A stretch of DNA of 64,000 nucleotides. Source: Peteryoungia aggregata LMG 23059 (GTDB taxonomy: Bacteria > Pseudomonadota > Alphaproteobacteria > Rhizobiales > Rhizobiaceae). A program made the translations under genes and the position numbers. Positions 60,847 through 64,000 of the stretch are shown here, one piece after another; the first letter of the stretch is position 1, and every line of letters begins with the position of its first letter. The stretch covers positions 56,638-120,637 of the forward strand of contig NZ_JAUSUW010000013.1 in assembly GCF_030814435.1 (NCBI RefSeq). Reading direction: 5' to 3'. The notes below the pieces were generated by a model that did no database searches, was not told the origin of the DNA, and worked only from the letters and a program-made list of their open reading frames with translations.

Positions 60847-61746
60847 ATGGACCAAATCGCTGGTACTTTTTCCGGCATGACAGAAAAAGCCGGCATCCCC
60901 TCCTTCTTCGTCTATGGCGAGCCAACCCGCACGCTGGATGTCGGATTTGTTCATGTCGAAACCGTCATGGACCGAAGAAGCGTGCATTTCGGCCATGTTG
61001 CGCCGCATCAGCACCCGCAGATGGGGCAGATCACCTACTGGCTGCGCGGCAAGGGCAGCTATCGAATTGAAGACCGCACTTGGAGTTTTTCCGCCCCGAC
61101 CGTCAGTTTCGTGCCGTCAAGCGTGGTGCATGGCTTCGATGTGGAGGACATGTCGGATGCCGCCGTGATCTCCATGTCCGACGACCTGCTGCGCAGCCTC
61201 CAGCCGCAGGTGGACCTCAACCTCGATCGCCCCTGCCTGCTCACCGGCGCGGGATCGGATCCCGCCTGGCAGCGGCTCGCCGCACTGATCGGCATGGTGG
61301 TCGACGACTACCGGGACACATCCGCAACCAGCCAGAAACTGCTCTCAAGCCTACTCGCCGTGGTGTTCTCGCAGATCGACAGACTGGCGGGCGGCACGGG
61401 CATGGCAGAGGCCACCCCCTCGGTCAGGCTTGCCGCCGCCCTCCGGCGCGCAATCGACCGGCACTATCGCGATGACATCCCGGTCTCGGGCTATGTCGAG
61501 CTGCTTGCCACCACCCCTCACCTGCTCGACAAGGCGGCGCGCGAGACATTCGGACAGTCCGTCAAGGACATGCTCATGGAGCGAAGGATCCTGGAAGCAA
61601 AACGGTTGCTGATGTTCACCATCAGGCCGGTGGAGGATATCGGCAGAGAGATCGGCTTCCAGGACCCCGCCTATTTTTCCCGCTTCTTCCGCAAGCGCAC
61701 GGGCCATGCCCCCGCCGACTGGCGCCGTCGGCAATTCCAGCCATGA
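60847..61746 (+). CDS. hpaA: AraC-family activator of hydroxyphenylacetate catabolism (HpaA)
   Basis: This 299-residue regulator has an N-terminal cupin-like ligand domain (VHFGHVAPHQHPQMGQITYWLRGKGSY) and a C-terminal AraC DNA-binding domain with RILEAKRLLMFTIRPVEDIGREIGFQDPAYFSRFFRKRTGHAPADWRR. In hpa clusters HpaA activates hpaBC on binding 4-hydroxyphenylacetate. Two starts are possible, 60847 or 60877, neither with a strong ribosome site. It is divergent from hpaB and shares its short promoter region. Confidence 0.88.
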   Translation: MDQIAGTFSGMTEKAGIPSFFVYGEPTRTLDVGFVHVETVMDRRSVHFGHVAPHQHPQMGQITYWLRGKGSYRIEDRTWSFSAPTVSFVPSSVVHGFDVEDMSDAAVISMSDDLLRSLQPQVDLNLDRPCLLTGAGSDPAWQRLAALIGMVVDDYRDTSATSQKLLSSLLAVVFSQIDRLAGGTGMAEATPSVRLAAALRRAIDRHYRDDIPVSGYVELLATTPHLLDKAARETFGQSVKDMLMERRILEAKRLLMFTIRPVEDIGREIGFQDPAYFSRFFRKRTGHAPADWRRRQFQP

Positions 61747-61864
61747 AGCCCTGCGGGGCCATCCAAGGCGACGGAAGAGCCCGGCAGAGTCGCAGGAGGC
61801 ACACGTCCTGTCTCTGACCGTGTAGCGCAGATGGGCTTGCAATTCGGTCGAAGGGGCGCGTGAA

Positions 61865-61888
61865 AGGGACTGGTGTCGTCCAGTCCCT
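61865..61888. terminator. Hairpin between convergent hpaA and hydrolase genes
   Basis: AGGGACTGG (61865-61873) pairs perfectly with CCAGTCCCT (61880-61888) around the loop TGTCGT. It lies between two convergent genes where termination is needed in both directions. No T-run flanks it, so the call is tentative. Confidence 0.5.
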
Positions 61889-61962
61889 CAACGTGAAGAG
61901 GTCAGGCAGGCGCGAAAACAGATGCCTGAACCCATCATCCAGCGCTCCTAGACGGGTGGCTG

Positions 61963-63237
61963 TCACCCCCTGACCTGCCGAAACAGCCAGTCGCGGATAT
62001 GGTCGATCTCGTAGGCGATCCGCCAGGTGTTGACGTGGTTGGCCGCGGGGCTGTCCTCCTGGCCCTCAGGATGCACGGTGCCGGTTGCGAAATGTGCATA
62101 GAGGATCGGTGTGCCGCCGGTTTTTTCCAGCTCGGCTGCCGCAGCAGAGAGGTCTGCGGGCGTCGCCCGACCGTTCCATTCCGCCCGGGAGACCTTGGCG
62201 CCTTCGGCTTCGAGAACCTCCATGATGGCGTTCTGTCCCGGATAGGCCTTGGCGTCGCCGGCGCTGACCACGACCCACATCTTGTCGGTGGCGAGCGGCT
62301 TGCAGAGTTCCGGTGCCCATTGGCAGGCGACGAGGAAGGACGCGGCAAACAGATCCGGATACTTGATGTTGATCGCGATCGACAGCATGCCGCCGCCCGA
62401 CTGGCCCGTCGTATAGAGACGGCTCTCGTCGATCGAGTATTCCGCTGCCACCGCCTTCACCAGCCCGACCACGAGGTCGAGATAGGGCGATTCGTCCGAC
62501 TGGTCGTTGACGAATTGCTCGGGAAACTGCGGCGCCACGACAAAGCAGGGACGCTTTGCCTGTTCCGCCGGATAGGCCCAGATGACTGCGCCCAGTCCCT
62601 GTACAAGCGTGCGGTCGACTTCAGTCGAGGTCACACCCGCATCATGCATGAAATTGACCAGCGGATAGCGCTTCGACGGGTCGTAGTCGCGTGGGATGAA
62701 GAGATTGTAGGCGAGCGTCTTGCCACTCGCCGGGTCGGTGTAGACGAGCGGCTTGAACTCGTCGACGATCAGGTTCTTCTGCGTTGTGTTCGAGAAGGCC
62801 GTATCGTTTGCAGCAATCTCATCGCCCGCAACCGTCTTGACTGCCTCGGCCTGGATCACACTCGCCTCGGCCTTCTTGTGAATGATGTCGCGCTTCACCT
62901 GGATATAGGTCGGCGCTGCCGCATCCTCGGGCGACAGTTCGACAATGACGAAGCGGCCGTTGCGGCCTTCGGCAGAAAGATCTGCCGTCGTGTTGGCATA
63001 GACGCGCGTCACTGCGCGGTCCGCAACGGTAAATGCGTCCGCAGACAGAGCGGCCGTCTCGATCTCCGTGCCGTATTCAAGCGCCAGCGCCGTCAACCGC
63101 TGACCATTGCCGAAGACCTGCGTGATGGCGGTCACGGCCTGAATTCCAGCGCCGCCCTCGACGGCAAGGACAAGACGGGGCGTGGCAGCGGCAAGACCGA
63201 GGCCTGCAAGGCTGACGAGGAAGGTACGTCTGTTCAT
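61963..63237 (-). CDS. Exported alpha/beta hydrolase (putative peptidase/esterase) with Tat-type signal
   Basis: This 424-residue protein has a twin-arginine-like signal (MNRRTFLVSLAGLGLAAATP, cleavage near residue 25), an N-terminal Ig-like domain (about 30-150) found in PHB-depolymerase-like predicted peptidases, and a C-terminal alpha/beta hydrolase domain with nucleophile Ser280 (TTGQSGGGM). The catalytic Asp and His are probably in VVSAGDAKAYPG and HFATGTVHPEG. ATG 63237 with GGAGC upstream is the start. The natural ester or peptide substrate is unknown. It is convergent with hpaA and not obviously part of the hpa pathway. Confidence 0.8.
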   Translation of the reverse strand: MNRRTFLVSLAGLGLAAATPRLVLAVEGGAGIQAVTAITQVFGNGQRLTALALEYGTEIETAALSADAFTVADRAVTRVYANTTADLSAEGRNGRFVIVELSPEDAAAPTYIQVKRDIIHKKAEASVIQAEAVKTVAGDEIAANDTAFSNTTQKNLIVDEFKPLVYTDPASGKTLAYNLFIPRDYDPSKRYPLVNFMHDAGVTSTEVDRTLVQGLGAVIWAYPAEQAKRPCFVVAPQFPEQFVNDQSDESPYLDLVVGLVKAVAAEYSIDESRLYTTGQSGGGMLSIAINIKYPDLFAASFLVACQWAPELCKPLATDKMWVVVSAGDAKAYPGQNAIMEVLEAEGAKVSRAEWNGRATPADLSAAAAELEKTGGTPILYAHFATGTVHPEGQEDSPAANHVNTWRIAYEIDHIRDWLFRQVRG

Positions 63238-63337
63238 AGGGTGCTCCAAAGTCGTGGAAGCGGCCACATTGGCCATGGATTGAATTGCCTGTTGAACGGC
63301 GCCCTCATACATTTCCGTCGCCGGTCGCAGAATTTTT

Positions 63338-63943
63338 CTAGGAAGGCTCACCCCTCTCCCGCCGCCAGCTGCGCCAGAGATGGAAACCGGTCACGAGCAC
63401 CAGGGTGCCGAGCAGCACGATGCCGATCGCATTGCCGATGAGCGAGGCGACCTGGGCGATCTGGCTGGCGAAGACATAGCCGAGCAGGCTGTAACCGCAG
63501 CACCAGCACACGGCACCGAGAACGGCTGCAAGCGTGAAGGAGGCCCAGGGCAGAGACAGTGCGCCCGAGAGATAACCCATATAGGGACCAAGCGGGCTGA
63601 ACACGGTGCGGCTCAGGAACACCGCCACCGGCCCCCGGCGGTTAAGCAGCGCCTCGGCCTTCCCGAATAGCCCTTCCATGCGCGGATGCCGACGCAAGCT
63701 TGCCAATAGCGGAGCACCACCCTTGCGCGCCAGCCCATAGGCAAGCTGGTCACCGATCACGAAGCCGCCAAAGGCTGAGATCTGAACCTGCCACAACACC
63801 AGATCACCGCTGGAGGCAAACCCGCCTGCGGTCATCACGAGGATCGAGGAGGGCACCGGCAGCGCCAGGCACGACAGCAGCAATGCACCCATGATGAGCC
63901 ACAGCCCATAGGTCGGGACGAGCCCGAGGAGGATATCAGTCAT
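63338..63943 (-). CDS. DedA-family membrane protein (VTT domain)
   Basis: This 201-residue inner-membrane protein has several hydrophobic helices and DedA motifs: PVPSSILVMTAGGFA, GGFVIGDQLAYGLARKGG and SRTVFSPLGPYMGYLSGALSLPWASF. DedA proteins are lipid flippases or proton-dependent membrane homeostasis factors. Its ATG overlaps the end of an upstream gene (ATGACTGA), suggesting an operon continuing beyond the window. Confidence 0.88.
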   Translation of the reverse strand: MTDILLGLVPTYGLWLIMGALLLSCLALPVPSSILVMTAGGFASSGDLVLWQVQISAFGGFVIGDQLAYGLARKGGAPLLASLRRHPRMEGLFGKAEALLNRRGPVAVFLSRTVFSPLGPYMGYLSGALSLPWASFTLAAVLGAVCWCCGYSLLGYVFASQIAQVASLIGNAIGIVLLGTLVLVTGFHLWRSWRRERGEPS

Positions 63944-64000
63944 GGTCGTCAGCCCCGGCCTCGCCGCGTCCGTGCTCCAGACCGGGCGACATGTCCTCGC
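63936..64000 (-). CDS. C-terminal tail of an unidentified gene overlapping dedA
   Basis: The frame running in from the right edge encodes the last 20 residues, EDMSPGLEHGRGEAGADDHD, and stops at a TGA that overlaps the dedA start by 8 bases. The acidic, histidine-containing tail and the overlap fit a real upstream operon partner, but too little is present to name it. Confidence 0.4.
   Translation of the reverse strand, partial: EDMSPGLEHGRGEAGADDHD

Overview
The window is about 64 kb of GC-rich DNA whose proteins look alphaproteobacterial, most likely Rhizobiaceae (Rhizobium, Agrobacterium, Ensifer, Shinella or a relative). The signs are many solute-binding-protein-dependent ABC and TRAP importers, each paired with its own LacI- or DeoR-family regulator, tightly packed operons with ATGA start/stop overlaps, and catabolic modules laid end to end. 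No tRNA, rRNA, insertion sequence, phage gene or CRISPR array was seen. The layout suits an accessory catabolic region of a chromosome, chromid or large plasmid, but the sequence does not decide which.

Left part. 1-2714 (minus) is a sugar ABC importer operon (permease cut by the window edge) with an EbgR-like LacI regulator and an AT-rich operator. 2893-5196 (minus) is a three-gene set: persulfide-dioxygenase-like metallo-hydrolase, TauE/SafE exporter and methyltransferase. 5512-6267 (minus) is a DeoR regulator divergent from a seven-gene plus-strand operon (6509-17327): a ProX/ProV/double-ProW importer, two choline-kinase-like phosphotransferases and two dimethylglycine/sarcosine-dehydrogenase-like flavoproteins with GcvT domains. 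This last operon is the best candidate for an undescribed pathway. A membrane diguanylate cyclase follows (17671-18816).

Middle. 18895-26124 (minus) is an ABC importer with two different ATPases, two permeases, a 62-residue membrane protein and a fused dihydroxyacetone-kinase-type DhaKL. It is divergent from a LacI regulator, and two perfect palindromes 30 bp apart lie between them. 27598-36242 (plus) is a has-type heme acquisition locus: ECF sigma, a possible 37-codon bridging ORF, FecR-like anti-sigma, TonB receptor, a HasA-like secreted protein, and a type I secretion ATPase and adaptor. hasA is flanked by hairpins and hasR has a FecI-type promoter.

Right part. 36325-51001 holds a ribose-type ABC importer, a ketogluconate/idonate/gluconate pathway (hydroxyacid dehydrogenase, idnD, SMP-30 lactonase, idnO, gluconokinase, a beta-hydroxyacid dehydrogenase and a small barrel protein) and a TRAP importer. 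Three GntR-like LacI regulators and repeated GTTATCGATAAC operators tie these together. 52372-61746 is a complete homoprotocatechuate (4-hydroxyphenylacetate) meta-cleavage cluster, hpaR and hpaA plus hpaBCFEDGHI, with a perfect palindrome overlapping the hpaF promoter. The window ends with a Tat-type alpha/beta hydrolase, a DedA membrane protein and the tail of another gene.
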